The position numbers and the translations under genes were made by a program. From Halegenticoccus soli (GTDB taxonomy: Archaea > Halobacteriota > Halobacteria > Halobacteriales > Haloferacaceae), in the NCBI RefSeq assembly GCF_002844195.1, contig NZ_PEND01000001.1, positions 186,001 through 250,000 of the forward strand: a stretch of 64,000 bases of DNA. Reading direction: 5' to 3'. The notes beneath the pieces are model-generated. The model saw nothing but the letters and a program-made list of their open reading frames with translations. It did not search any database and was not told where the DNA came from. Shown in pieces: positions 17,319-25,241 of this stretch; position 1 is the stretch's first letter; the number at the start of each line of letters is the position of its first letter.

Positions 17319-18020
17319 TCAGTTCAGGAGACTCCCTACCTGAACCGAGGGATCGTCCGGGAGGCGAGGCCGAATCTCGGTCGGTTCAGTCGCACCGTCA
17401 AGAGCAACTAGATACCGCTTGCCGGGGAAGGAACTGTACGCCCCGTCTTGATCGTGGACGTAGCCAGCAATCGTGACCGAAGGGGGGAGTGCCTGCTGGA
17501 GAAACCGAACTTGGCGGCTGACATTGTATTCGACGAGTCGATACGCTCTCGTCCGAAGTGACGTAGATTCCTCGAAGAGGCCCTGCTCGGCTCCATCCTC
17601 GACGAGGGAAACGAGCGGATCCAATCGTGCCTGGACGCCTGCAGGCGATTCTGGTGGCGGTGACACCCACCGATCGTACGCATCTCTGAGAACCTCACAC
17701 CTCGTATGTCCAACGACGAGCACGGCTGCGATGTCGTACTGGTTCCTGAGATGTGCAATGTCACCGTCGATAACCGTCTCGCCCTCGTATCGTTCCCGCG
17801 TCTGGTTTCCGAGGGTCTGAACGCCGACGGCGTTCCAGGCGGCGTCAATTGGCCAGAGTGGCTCACGGGGTTCGCAGTCACTCATCGAACACGAGACGAC
17901 GAGGGCGGTCTGAGCACTCGATGCGCGTACCGAATCTCTTCGAGATTCGGTCCAGTCTTGGACGGATTCGATGAGAGATTCGAGACTGTCCCCGCTCATC
18001 AACGGGTGGTCCACCTCCAT
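17319..18020 (-). CDS. Beta-carbonic-anhydrase-like protein lacking the Asp/Arg dyad
   Basis: A 233-residue protein starting at the ATG at 18020 (another ATG at 17999 is possible). It keeps the three zinc ligands of beta-carbonic anhydrases: Cys44 in VVSCSMSDCEP, and His105 plus Cys108 in VVGHTRCEV. In active enzymes the first motif is CxDxR; here the Asp is Met46 and the Arg position is Asp48. The C-terminal part (SRQVRFLQQALPPSVTIAGYVHDQDGAYSSF) matches the family's last strands. It lies just upstream of dabBA on the same strand but beyond their promoter. It may be a partner or regulator of the pump rather than a normal carbonic anhydrase. Confidence 0.8.
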   Translation of the reverse strand: MEVDHPLMSGDSLESLIESVQDWTESRRDSVRASSAQTALVVSCSMSDCEPREPLWPIDAAWNAVGVQTLGNQTRERYEGETVIDGDIAHLRNQYDIAAVLVVGHTRCEVLRDAYDRWVSPPPESPAGVQARLDPLVSLVEDGAEQGLFEESTSLRTRAYRLVEYNVSRQVRFLQQALPPSVTIAGYVHDQDGAYSSFPGKRYLVALDGATEPTEIRPRLPDDPSVQVGSLLN

Positions 18021-18167
18021 TCACGCGTATCGGTGTCTGTCATCGACCGTCAGGACAGAATAGCCGCCGAGACGAAATAGTGTTACCGAAACGTTCGATA
18101 TTCGGGGTTTGAAAAATCATATCGTTATTCGGGATGTCGGGTTCCTGTCGCAGTCTGTCCGCGCGCG

Positions 18168-18500
18168 AATACTGTCTTGGGTAGACCCCCAGTACGGGAG
18201 TTGGTCGATCACACGACAGTCGCACTCGGGACGGATAACGTACCGCTCAATCCACCCGCTATGGTTCGCGAGATGGCATATACGGCGAAACGATTCGACG
18301 TGACCGCGCGGGAGGATGTCAAGGATGGCGACGACCGCGGGTGCCGAGATCGTCGGACTTGACTGTGGAGTCATCGCTCCTGGCCGCCGGGCCGCACTCA
18401 CCGTTCTCGACGGCGACTCGGACAATCTGGCTGACTCAGTCGATCCGGTACGTGCAGTCGTCCGGCGCGCGACCGCGCTCGATATCAAATACGTCGTCAG
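18168..18500 (+). pseudogene. 3' fragment of an amidohydrolase (COG0402-type), frameshifted
   Basis: Frame 3 from ~18168 reads GRPPVRELVDHTTVALGTDN, then VREMAYTAKRFDVTARE, which is the metal-binding GTDN strand region of cytosine-deaminase/chlorohydrolase-like amidohydrolases. After a frameshift near 18310-18318 it continues in frame 1 as MATTAGAEIVGLDCGVIAPG, RRAALTVLDGDSDNLA and DPVRAVVRRATALDIKYVV, the usual C-terminus. The N-terminal ~250 residues with the HxH motif are absent. Its 3' end abuts the Lrp gene on the other strand. Confidence 0.8.
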
Positions 18501-18974
18501 TCAGCTGCTGTTCTCGGAATCGAACTTGCCGAAGGGCGTCGTCTCGTGGCTTCGAACGAGCACTTCGTCGGCGACTGTCAGTCCCATATCGAGGAGTTCC
18601 TGCGCCACGGGCGTGATCTCGCTGTCCGACTCGCCGACAGCCGTCACGAGGAGATTCCGTTCACCAGTGACCAGTTCCTGAACCGACACAACGCCGTCGA
18701 TCTCCAAGATTTTGGGTATCAGGTCGCCGCGTTCGGATATCGAAGCAGTACAGTAAAGCAACATTCGGAGGGGGTAACCCGCCTTCTGATAATCGACGCT
18801 GGCGCTGTATCCTTTGATTATGCCGTCGGACTCGAGGCGCTGGATGCGCTTACGGACCGTACTGTCCGAGGTACCGGTTCGCTCTGCGATGTCTCCGGAC
18901 GACGTGTTACGAGCATCCTCTTGTAACGCGTATAGGACTGCTCTGTCCACGTCGTCAATTTCTTCGTCAGCCAT
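18501..18974 (-). CDS. Lrp/AsnC family transcriptional regulator
   Basis: A 157-residue regulator. Residues 1-60 are a winged HTH (VDRAVLYALQEDARNTSSGD, then GTSDSTVRKRIQRLESDGII). Residues ~65-150 are a RAM/AsnC ligand domain (VQELVTGERNLLVTAVGESD). Such proteins sense small molecules, commonly amino acids, and act as activators or repressors. A TATA-like element (TATAAA at 19006-19011 on the minus strand) sits ~32 bp before the ATG. Being the nearest regulator to the dab genes it is a candidate for controlling them, which is inference. Confidence 0.92.
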   Translation of the reverse strand: MADEEIDDVDRAVLYALQEDARNTSSGDIAERTGTSDSTVRKRIQRLESDGIIKGYSASVDYQKAGYPLRMLLYCTASISERGDLIPKILEIDGVVSVQELVTGERNLLVTAVGESDSEITPVAQELLDMGLTVADEVLVRSHETTPFGKFDSENSS

Positions 18975-19342
18975 ACTGGCGTGTCCACACTAAAAGCACT
19001 TTACCTTTATACGTTACTCGGACGGCGCATCGAGTTTGACTGCCCTCCTCTCACTTTCTGCGTACGTAGCGAGAGATACCCGCTATCTGCCTTCCTTCCT
19101 CGTCTCTGAACCGCCAACGAAACGCCGCTTCCGTCCGTAAATTCGTCATCCTCCGGAGTTGTGTGGGCGACCAGCGTCGCCGCCGTCCGCGACGGGGAGC
19201 CGATCGCCGTCGGTGACGTCGCTCAAAACGTCAGATAATCGTCTTGTCACAGCCACTATACCGAAGAAGCGCGTACCGAGCGGACGACGACGGCGCCGAC
19301 CGGACGAACGTCCGGTCGAGCAAACGAGCCCCGGTGATCAGA
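18975..19342. other. Divergent intergenic region, includes 12-bp copy of tRNA-Gly 3' end
   Basis: About 370 bp between the Lrp gene and the HhH protein gene. It holds the Lrp promoter (19006-19011) and, at 19019-19030, an exact 12-bp match to 3521-3532, the 3' end of tRNA-Gly plus one base. GC content rises again to the right of this point. No gene seen. Confidence 0.5.
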
Positions 19343-20077
19343 ATGAGTGAGAGTACACACCCGAACCGAACGCCGAACCCGATAGCAGCGATGTTCGAAA
19401 TGCAGCGTCAGTCGATAGAGCAGGGTCGACGCTGGTTCCAGCGGAGCGTGAACGCGCAGGCGCGGTTGCCGCAGGCGCTACGGAACGCGATAAAGTCGGG
19501 GCTGTCGATCCAGCGGTCGAGCGTCGGCGCGACGCGCAACGTCTGGAAGGCGTCCCTCGAGGCGTACCGCGCGAGTGCGCCCGGTCGGACCGAGGACGCG
19601 TTCGAGAACCTCGAACGGGCGGTCGACGAGCAGTTCGACGCCCTCGATCGGATCAACGAGCGGGCCTGGCGGACCGCCGAGGACGGCGTCGTCGACAACG
19701 CCGAGGCGTACGCCCGGTTTCTCGACCAGTCGGCGTCGCTCGTCGACGCCCCGGCGAGCGCGTACGCGGACTCGCTCGGCGCGGTCGCGCGGCGGGTTCG
19801 AGAGGGGACCCGCGAGACGGCACAGTCCGCCGAAAGAGCCGGGACCGAGACGGGAACGGACCGGGACGAGGGGATCGACGAGGCGGAAGGCGACGACCTC
19901 CGATCCATCCCGGGGATCGGCTCGGCGTACGCGGAGCGCCTCCGCGCGGAGGGCGTCGACGGCGTGGCCGCGCTCGCGGAGGTGGATGCCTCCTCGTGCG
20001 CCGAGCGGATCGGTGTCTCCGAAAAGCGCGTCAGCCTCTGGGTCGACGAGGCGCGCGACCGCGTCGATTCGGCGTGA
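19343..20077 (+). CDS. Phasin-like helical protein with C-terminal helix-hairpin-helix domain
   Basis: A 244-residue protein starting at the ATG at 19343. Residues 1-165 are amphipathic helices (AAMFEMQRQSIEQGRRWFQR, later RVREGTRETAQSAERAG) reminiscent of archaeal polyhydroxyalkanoate-granule phasins. An acidic linker leads to a helix-hairpin-helix motif at ~187-235 (IPGIGSAYAERLRAEGV), usually DNA- or protein-binding. No PHA synthase gene lies in the window, so the granule role is only a suggestion. Convergent with pitA. Confidence 0.8.
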   Translation: MSESTHPNRTPNPIAAMFEMQRQSIEQGRRWFQRSVNAQARLPQALRNAIKSGLSIQRSSVGATRNVWKASLEAYRASAPGRTEDAFENLERAVDEQFDALDRINERAWRTAEDGVVDNAEAYARFLDQSASLVDAPASAYADSLGAVARRVREGTRETAQSAERAGTETGTDRDEGIDEAEGDDLRSIPGIGSAYAERLRAEGVDGVAALAEVDASSCAERIGVSEKRVSLWVDEARDRVDSA

Positions 20078-20147
20078 TCGACGGTCCGTCGGTCGCCCCG
20101 TCCCGGTAGTCGCCGGCCGGACTCCGATCAGACGAGTTCGGTCCCGA

Positions 20148-21725
20148 TCAGGCGAGGAACACGTGCCGCGGCCGGTCCGCGAGCACGTCCCGCCCCCACC
20201 GGACCGTGTCCCTGAACTCCTCGCTCCGGAAGAACGCCATCGCGTCCTCCTTCGAGCGCCACTGGCTGGAGATGAACATGTCGTTTTCGTCCTCGCGGTT
20301 CACCATGAGGTCAGTGCCGTGGTGACCCTCCATGTCGTCGAGCAGCCCGCCGACCGTCGCGAACTTCCCGACGAAGTCCTCGCGGTGCTCCGGCTCGACC
20401 GTGTAGAACATCCCCATCGTGCCGAACCCGGACTCCTCGCCCGCGCGGGAGACGATCCCGGGCAGTTCCGAGAGGAACCCCGCGGCGGTTTCGGCGGCGC
20501 TCGCCGTCTCCCAGACGCTCACGACCGCCGATCTCTCCCCGTCGCTGGCCTCGTACACGGCGGTCTTGACGTGCGTGCCGTAGTGGTCGAAGTTGCCCCG
20601 CAGCCCCTCGACTTCCTTGAACAGCTCGGCGGGGTCGGCTTCGGAGTACAGGACGGTGGCGTACACGTCCTCGCCGTGCGGCTTGCCGGCGTAGACGTTC
20701 AGCTCCTCCAGTTCGCCGCGGATCTCCTCCGAGGCGTCGGCGGACTCGTCGCGTCCGCGGCCGTGACCATCTCGGGCGTCCTCACCGCCACCGTGGGCGT
20801 GGTGGGCGCCGCCTCCGTGATGGTTGCCGGCTTCGGCGCGACCGCCCTCGCCGCGTCCGCCGTGGACGCCGTTGTCGACGCCGTGCTCGGACGTCGGGAC
20901 GGGGTCGCCGGCGAGGAACGTGCCCAGATCCGACGGCGGGAATCGCCGACCGACGTAGAACCGCCCGAACTCGCCGTACTTCGAGGACGCCTCGTCGAAC
21001 CGCATCTCGTAGACGATGTCCTTGATGTCGGTCGGATCCGCCGCGAAGAGCGTGACGCCCCACTCGTAGTCGTCGAAGCCGACGCTGGAGGCGATGACCT
21101 GTTTTATCCTCCCGGCGAACTTCCGCCCCACGTCGCCGTGGCCCGACATGAGCTCGGCGCGCTCGTCGAACGGCAGGTCGTACCAGTTGTACACCTCGCC
21201 CCGGCGCTTTTTCATCGGGTAGAAGCTCACGTACTCGTCGTCCGGGATGTCCGGTTTGAGCTTCCCCTCGATGTAGCGGCGGAGGCCCTCGTCGATGGAT
21301 TCCGCCCCTCCTTGGCTTACCTCGCCGGTTTCGGCCTCGTCGTCGGACGGCTCCGACGCTTCGCTCTCGAAGTAGGCGTCGGAGACGTAGCCGGACACCT
21401 CGGTGACGGAGACGTACGACGTCGCCCTGTCGGTGAAGCCCGCGAGGGCCGTCCGCTCGAAGCGGCGCTCCGCCGTCGACAGGTCGTCGAGCGTCGGGCG
21501 GAAGTGCAGGAGCAGCAGGTCGGCCTTGTGGCCCAGAAGCCCGAACACGGCCGACGCGCCCTCCTCCGCGTCCTCGACCGCCTCGTGCGATTCGAGGTAC
21601 CGAACGCCGGCTTCGATCGCCCGTTCGCGTTCCCGTTCGGGCGTGTCTCGCCACGCGTCCCAGTCGACCGTCCGGAAGTCGTGCAGCGCGTACCACCCTT
21701 CGTCGGTCTGCGGCGGCTCTGGCAT
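20148..21725 (-). CDS. pitA: PitA: chlorite-dismutase-like coproheme/heme protein fused to an ABM monooxygenase-like domain
   Basis: A 525-residue protein starting at the ATG at 21725. Residues 1-270 are the Cld/HemQ fold. Tyr169 in SFYPMKKRR and His196 in MSGHGDVGRKFAGR match the catalytic Tyr and proximal heme His of coproheme decarboxylases, followed by FDDYEWGVTLFA. Residues ~281-330 are a Gly/His-rich linker with eight His. Residues ~335-525 carry two antibiotic-biosynthesis-monooxygenase-like ferredoxin folds. It matches haloarchaeal PitA, thought to act in the last step of heme synthesis. Separated from the divergent FNT gene by ~150 bp. Confidence 0.9.
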   Translation of the reverse strand: MPEPPQTDEGWYALHDFRTVDWDAWRDTPERERERAIEAGVRYLESHEAVEDAEEGASAVFGLLGHKADLLLLHFRPTLDDLSTAERRFERTALAGFTDRATSYVSVTEVSGYVSDAYFESEASEPSDDEAETGEVSQGGAESIDEGLRRYIEGKLKPDIPDDEYVSFYPMKKRRGEVYNWYDLPFDERAELMSGHGDVGRKFAGRIKQVIASSVGFDDYEWGVTLFAADPTDIKDIVYEMRFDEASSKYGEFGRFYVGRRFPPSDLGTFLAGDPVPTSEHGVDNGVHGGRGEGGRAEAGNHHGGGAHHAHGGGEDARDGHGRGRDESADASEEIRGELEELNVYAGKPHGEDVYATVLYSEADPAELFKEVEGLRGNFDHYGTHVKTAVYEASDGERSAVVSVWETASAAETAAGFLSELPGIVSRAGEESGFGTMGMFYTVEPEHREDFVGKFATVGGLLDDMEGHHGTDLMVNREDENDMFISSQWRSKEDAMAFFRSEEFRDTVRWGRDVLADRPRHVFLA

Positions 21726-21874
21726 ACGCCCGGCTTGGCACGGTGCGAACAAGGACCTTTTGAGTCCGCGCCGGCGGAGCAGTCTGTTCGGCGCGGTCCG
21801 ATTCGGTCGCGCAGTCGATCGCAGCCGTAGCCGTTTTGCGCCGTCCCCGCGTTTGACGCCCACGGCTCTCTCCG

Positions 21875-22714
21875 ATGTCATCTGACGAACCAACGGGTGC
21901 GACGCTGTCGTACCGACGTATCCTCGAACAGGAGATGGAGAACGCGCTGAAGGAGATCAACCGCCCCGCGAAGGGCGTGTTCCTCTCGGGCATCTCCGCC
22001 GGGCTCAACGTGAGCTTCGGCGCGTTGTTTATGGGGATGGCGCTGACGTACGCCGGCGGGTTCTCCTCGTCGCTCGTCCAGCAGGCAGTCCTCGCGGCGG
22101 TGTCGTCCGTCGGCTTCGTCTTCGTCATCCTCGGCCAGACGGAACTCTTCACCGCCCACACGACGATGGCCGTCATTCCGGTGCTCGACGGCCGCGCGAC
22201 GCTCCGCGAACTGCTCGGGCTCTGGGGCGTCGTCTACGTCTCGAACCTCGTCGGCTGCGCGCTGTTCGCCGGGCTCATCGCGGTTCTCGGTCCGGCGCTC
22301 GGCATCGTTCAGCCGTCCGCGTTCGCGACCATCGCGGAGGCGGTCGTTCCGTACCCCTGGTGGGTGATCCTCCTCAGCGCCGTCGTCGCCGGGTGGCTGA
22401 TGGGCCTCGCGACGTGGCTCGTCGCGGCCAGTCTCGACGCCATCTCGCGGGTCGTCCTCGTGCTCCTCACCACCGCGGCGATCGGATTCGGACCGTTCCA
22501 CCACGCCCTGCTGGGGTCGACCGAGATGCTCGCCGCCATGTTCCTCGGCCAGGGAGTGACGCTCGCAGAGTTCGCGACGGTCCTCGCGTGGACGACGATC
22601 GGCAACGCCGTCGGCGGCGGCGTCTTCGTCGCGCTGCTCAACTACGGACACGTCGCCCTCGCCGGCGAGCGGGTCGACGTCGACTTCGACGCCGAAACCG
22701 ACGCGAGCGACTGA
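21875..22714 (+). CDS. Formate/nitrite transporter (FNT) family channel
   Basis: A 279-residue membrane protein with six helices and the FNT fold. Family landmarks: RPAKGVFLSGISAGLNVSFG near helix 1 and GQTELFTAHTTMAVIPVLDG after helix 2b. HHALLGSTEMLAAMF is in helix 5 and TIGNAVGGGVFVALLNYGH in helix 6. Family members conduct small monovalent anions such as formate, nitrite, hydrosulfide or lactate; the substrate is unclear here. The gene precedes a PadR regulator by 66 bp. Confidence 0.92.
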   Translation: MSSDEPTGATLSYRRILEQEMENALKEINRPAKGVFLSGISAGLNVSFGALFMGMALTYAGGFSSSLVQQAVLAAVSSVGFVFVILGQTELFTAHTTMAVIPVLDGRATLRELLGLWGVVYVSNLVGCALFAGLIAVLGPALGIVQPSAFATIAEAVVPYPWWVILLSAVVAGWLMGLATWLVAASLDAISRVVLVLLTTAAIGFGPFHHALLGSTEMLAAMFLGQGVTLAEFATVLAWTTIGNAVGGGVFVALLNYGHVALAGERVDVDFDAETDASD

Positions 22715-22780
22715 GGCCGCGCCGTCCGCGGGCGGCCGTCACCAAAACGCTTTCAACGCCGCTCCGCGGACTCGGACCTG

Positions 22781-23299
22781 ATGCGGAAAAGCGGCCCACC
22801 GAAAGGCCTCATCTCCTATCTCGTTCTCGAACTGCTCGACGAGAAGCCGCGCTACGGCTACGAGATCCTGAAGGAGATCGCGGAGCTGAGCGGCGGCCAC
22901 TGGGAGCCCTCCTACGGCTCCGTCTACCCCATTCTCTACAAGTTCGAGGAGAAGGGGTGGGCCGAGCGAGTCGAGCGCGCGGATGAACCGGACCGGAAGT
23001 ACTTCGCGCTCACCGACGCCGGGCGGCGCGAACTCGACCGCAAGCGCGCGGAGTGCGGCGGCTGCGCGCGCGAGTTCGCCGACGTGATCCTCGGCTTCTA
23101 CCACGTCTACGTGGCGTTCGCCACCGACGACCGCTTCGAGATCGCCCGCCCGGACGACGACTGGTGCTTCGACGAGACGTTCAGCTCCTGGATCGTCGAG
23201 CAGATGATCCGCCACCACGAGCGGGACTTCGGCCCGTTCGAGCGGATCGAGGCGTCGCCCGAGGAGTTCTACGCGCGGCACGCCGTCGAGGGGGAGTGA
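22781..23299 (+). CDS. PadR family transcriptional regulator
   Basis: A 172-residue protein. Residues 1-95 are the PadR winged HTH (GLISYLVLELLDEKPRYGYE, SYGSVYPILYKFEEKGW, RKYFALTDAGRREL). The C-terminal helical part includes ECGGCAREF, two Cys near the dimer arm that could sense redox or metal. Same strand as the FNT gene, so it may be co-transcribed and may control it. Convergent with the site-2 protease gene. Confidence 0.92.
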   Translation: MRKSGPPKGLISYLVLELLDEKPRYGYEILKEIAELSGGHWEPSYGSVYPILYKFEEKGWAERVERADEPDRKYFALTDAGRRELDRKRAECGGCAREFADVILGFYHVYVAFATDDRFEIARPDDDWCFDETFSSWIVEQMIRHHERDFGPFERIEASPEEFYARHAVEGE

Positions 23300-23308
23300 C
23301 TCCGGCGG

Positions 23309-25105
23309 CTACGAGAGCAGCTGCGGCCCGAAGACGATCACGACGAGCGCGGCCAGCATCGTGAGACCGATGGACGTCGTGATGGTTCGGACCAGCGCGT
23401 AGGGCTGGCTGACGGGCAGCCGGGAGACGATCGCCTCGGTGCTCGTCCGGAGGATGCGGCCGCCGTCGAGCGGGTACCCCGGAATGCAGTTGAACAGCCC
23501 GAGCTGGAGGTTGATCCACGCGGTCCAGAACAGGACGTTCGCGAGGAGGAACACCCCGCCGCCCAGGAAGGACAGGGGTCCGCCCTGGGCGACGTAGAAG
23601 TTCGTCACCTCGCCGGTGAAGCCGGGGAAGTTGTACGGGAGGCCGAACACGCTCGCCAGCGGCAGGATGAGCGCGATGTACACCAGCCCGAGGAACGAGT
23701 CGACGATCCCGCTCAGGGGGAGCGCATCGGCCCCGGAGCCGCCCTCGCCGCCCAGCAGCGCGAGGTAGGTCCCCGCCGGGTACTCCTGGACGCCGAAGTC
23801 GGTGACGAGCAGGCCGCTCGTCCCCGGCAGGAGATTGACGCCCAGGAAGCCGGACCCGTCCTGCGGGTTCTCCCCGAGCGTCACGCGGTACGTCTGGATC
23901 GAGCCGTCGACGTGCGCCGTCACCTCGACGGTCTGTCCCGGCTCGGTCCCGTCGAGGACGCCCCCGAGTTCCTCCGCGGACGTCACCCGCTCGCCGGCGA
24001 CGTGGGTGATGATGAGCGTCCCGTTCGTCGGCGCGCCGGCGCTCGCGAACGGCCCCTCCGGCTGGACGTTCGTCACGGCTGCGCCGACGGGGATGGTGCG
24101 CTCGCCCTGCGAGGTGGACAGCCGCGCGAACGTGTCGTTCCCCACCGCGGCCTCGAACTCGGCCATCGTGGTCACGCTCGTCCCGTTCACCGCCGTGATC
24201 CGGACGGGATCGTCGCCGGGCGAGACCGACAGCCCGGCGGGATTGCCCGGCACCGAGTCGACGATCACCACGGAGCGCCGAACGTCGACGGTCTCCCCGC
24301 CGGCGAGCGTCACCGACACGGTGCGGTCGGGCGCGTCCCGCAGCGCGGCGTCGAACGTCCGCTCGTCCGACACGGACTGCCCGTTCACGGCCACGATCCG
24401 CTCGCCGCTGTCGATGCCGGCCGCCGCCGCGGGTGCGCCGTCGTACGTCCCGCCGACCGCGACGCCCGGCGCGACCGCGATCGACCCCACGACCGGACCG
24501 AAAAGCAGCGCGAACGCGACGACCGTCACGGCGAAGTTGTTCGTCACGCCCGCCGCGAACATCCGCGTCCGCGCGCCGCGGTCGGCGTTCCGCTGGCTCT
24601 CCTCGTCGGGTTCGACGAACGCGCCGATCGGGAGAACAGCCAGGAACACGACGCCCATCGACTCGATGTCGATGTCCTCGACGCGGCAGAGGAGGCCGTG
24701 TCCCCCCTCGTGGACCACGAGACCGACCAGCAGGCCGAACACGATCTCCGGCGCGACCGACAGGGGGAGAAAGTCGTTGACGCCGGGGATCACGAGGAAG
24801 TTCTGCGGCTGGTTGACGGTCGAGGTCTGCGGGTTCCGCACCGTCGTGAGCGCCGCCTGCACCAGCAGGAAGAACGAGCCGATCATCACCACGAGCGCGA
24901 TCCCGACGCCGACGTTGCTCCACGCCCGCCAGAACCGCTTCGGCCCGGCGAGCCAGTTGAGGAACGCCCGCCCCCGCTTCGTGTGGACGGTCATGAGCGG
25001 TCCCTGCAGCCGGACCGACGCGGGGAGGAGCCCGCGTGACTGCAACGAGAGCGCGATGACCGAGTACGCGAGGACGCCGGCGAGTACCCAGAACAGCGTG
25101 TTCAT
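23309..25105 (-). CDS. Site-2 protease (M50) with PDZ-like domains
   Basis: A 598-residue intramembrane metalloprotease. An N-terminal helix is followed by a segment with a second helix near residue 70. Zinc motif HEGGH at 132-136 and the distal motif in YPLDGGRILR supply the metal ligands. Between them lie two or three PDZ-like repeats (GIDSGERIVAVNGQSV, NPAGLSVSPGDDPVRITAVNG). Such enzymes cleave membrane-bound anti-sigma-like or regulatory proteins; the substrate is unknown. Located 136 bp downstream of lysS, a pairing I recall as common in haloarchaea. Confidence 0.93.
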   Translation of the reverse strand: MNTLFWVLAGVLAYSVIALSLQSRGLLPASVRLQGPLMTVHTKRGRAFLNWLAGPKRFWRAWSNVGVGIALVVMIGSFFLLVQAALTTVRNPQTSTVNQPQNFLVIPGVNDFLPLSVAPEIVFGLLVGLVVHEGGHGLLCRVEDIDIESMGVVFLAVLPIGAFVEPDEESQRNADRGARTRMFAAGVTNNFAVTVVAFALLFGPVVGSIAVAPGVAVGGTYDGAPAAAAGIDSGERIVAVNGQSVSDERTFDAALRDAPDRTVSVTLAGGETVDVRRSVVIVDSVPGNPAGLSVSPGDDPVRITAVNGTSVTTMAEFEAAVGNDTFARLSTSQGERTIPVGAAVTNVQPEGPFASAGAPTNGTLIITHVAGERVTSAEELGGVLDGTEPGQTVEVTAHVDGSIQTYRVTLGENPQDGSGFLGVNLLPGTSGLLVTDFGVQEYPAGTYLALLGGEGGSGADALPLSGIVDSFLGLVYIALILPLASVFGLPYNFPGFTGEVTNFYVAQGGPLSFLGGGVFLLANVLFWTAWINLQLGLFNCIPGYPLDGGRILRTSTEAIVSRLPVSQPYALVRTITTSIGLTMLAALVVIVFGPQLLS

Positions 25106-25241
25106 TGGGAGATCGAAAGGCAGGGAGCGGCAAATGCGTTCGGGTTGACCGCCTCACGGCGACGGGTCGGGGCTTCGGCGGTCGGCGGAAGCGGACGGTT
25201 CGGCGACTCCGTCGGCGTCCGGTGCGCCCCGGCGGCTCAGC

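Noticed and set aside
17706-18080. 124-codon plus-strand frame opposite the CA-like gene
   Set aside because: Mirror of the real gene; no independent motif or promoter.
18117-18488. 123-codon minus-strand frame between Lrp and the CA-like gene
   Set aside because: It is antisense to the amidohydrolase relic, whose plus-strand frames carry the recognisable motifs.
22360-22986. 208-codon frame within FNT and PadR
   Set aside because: Arg-rich shifted frame of two well-supported genes.
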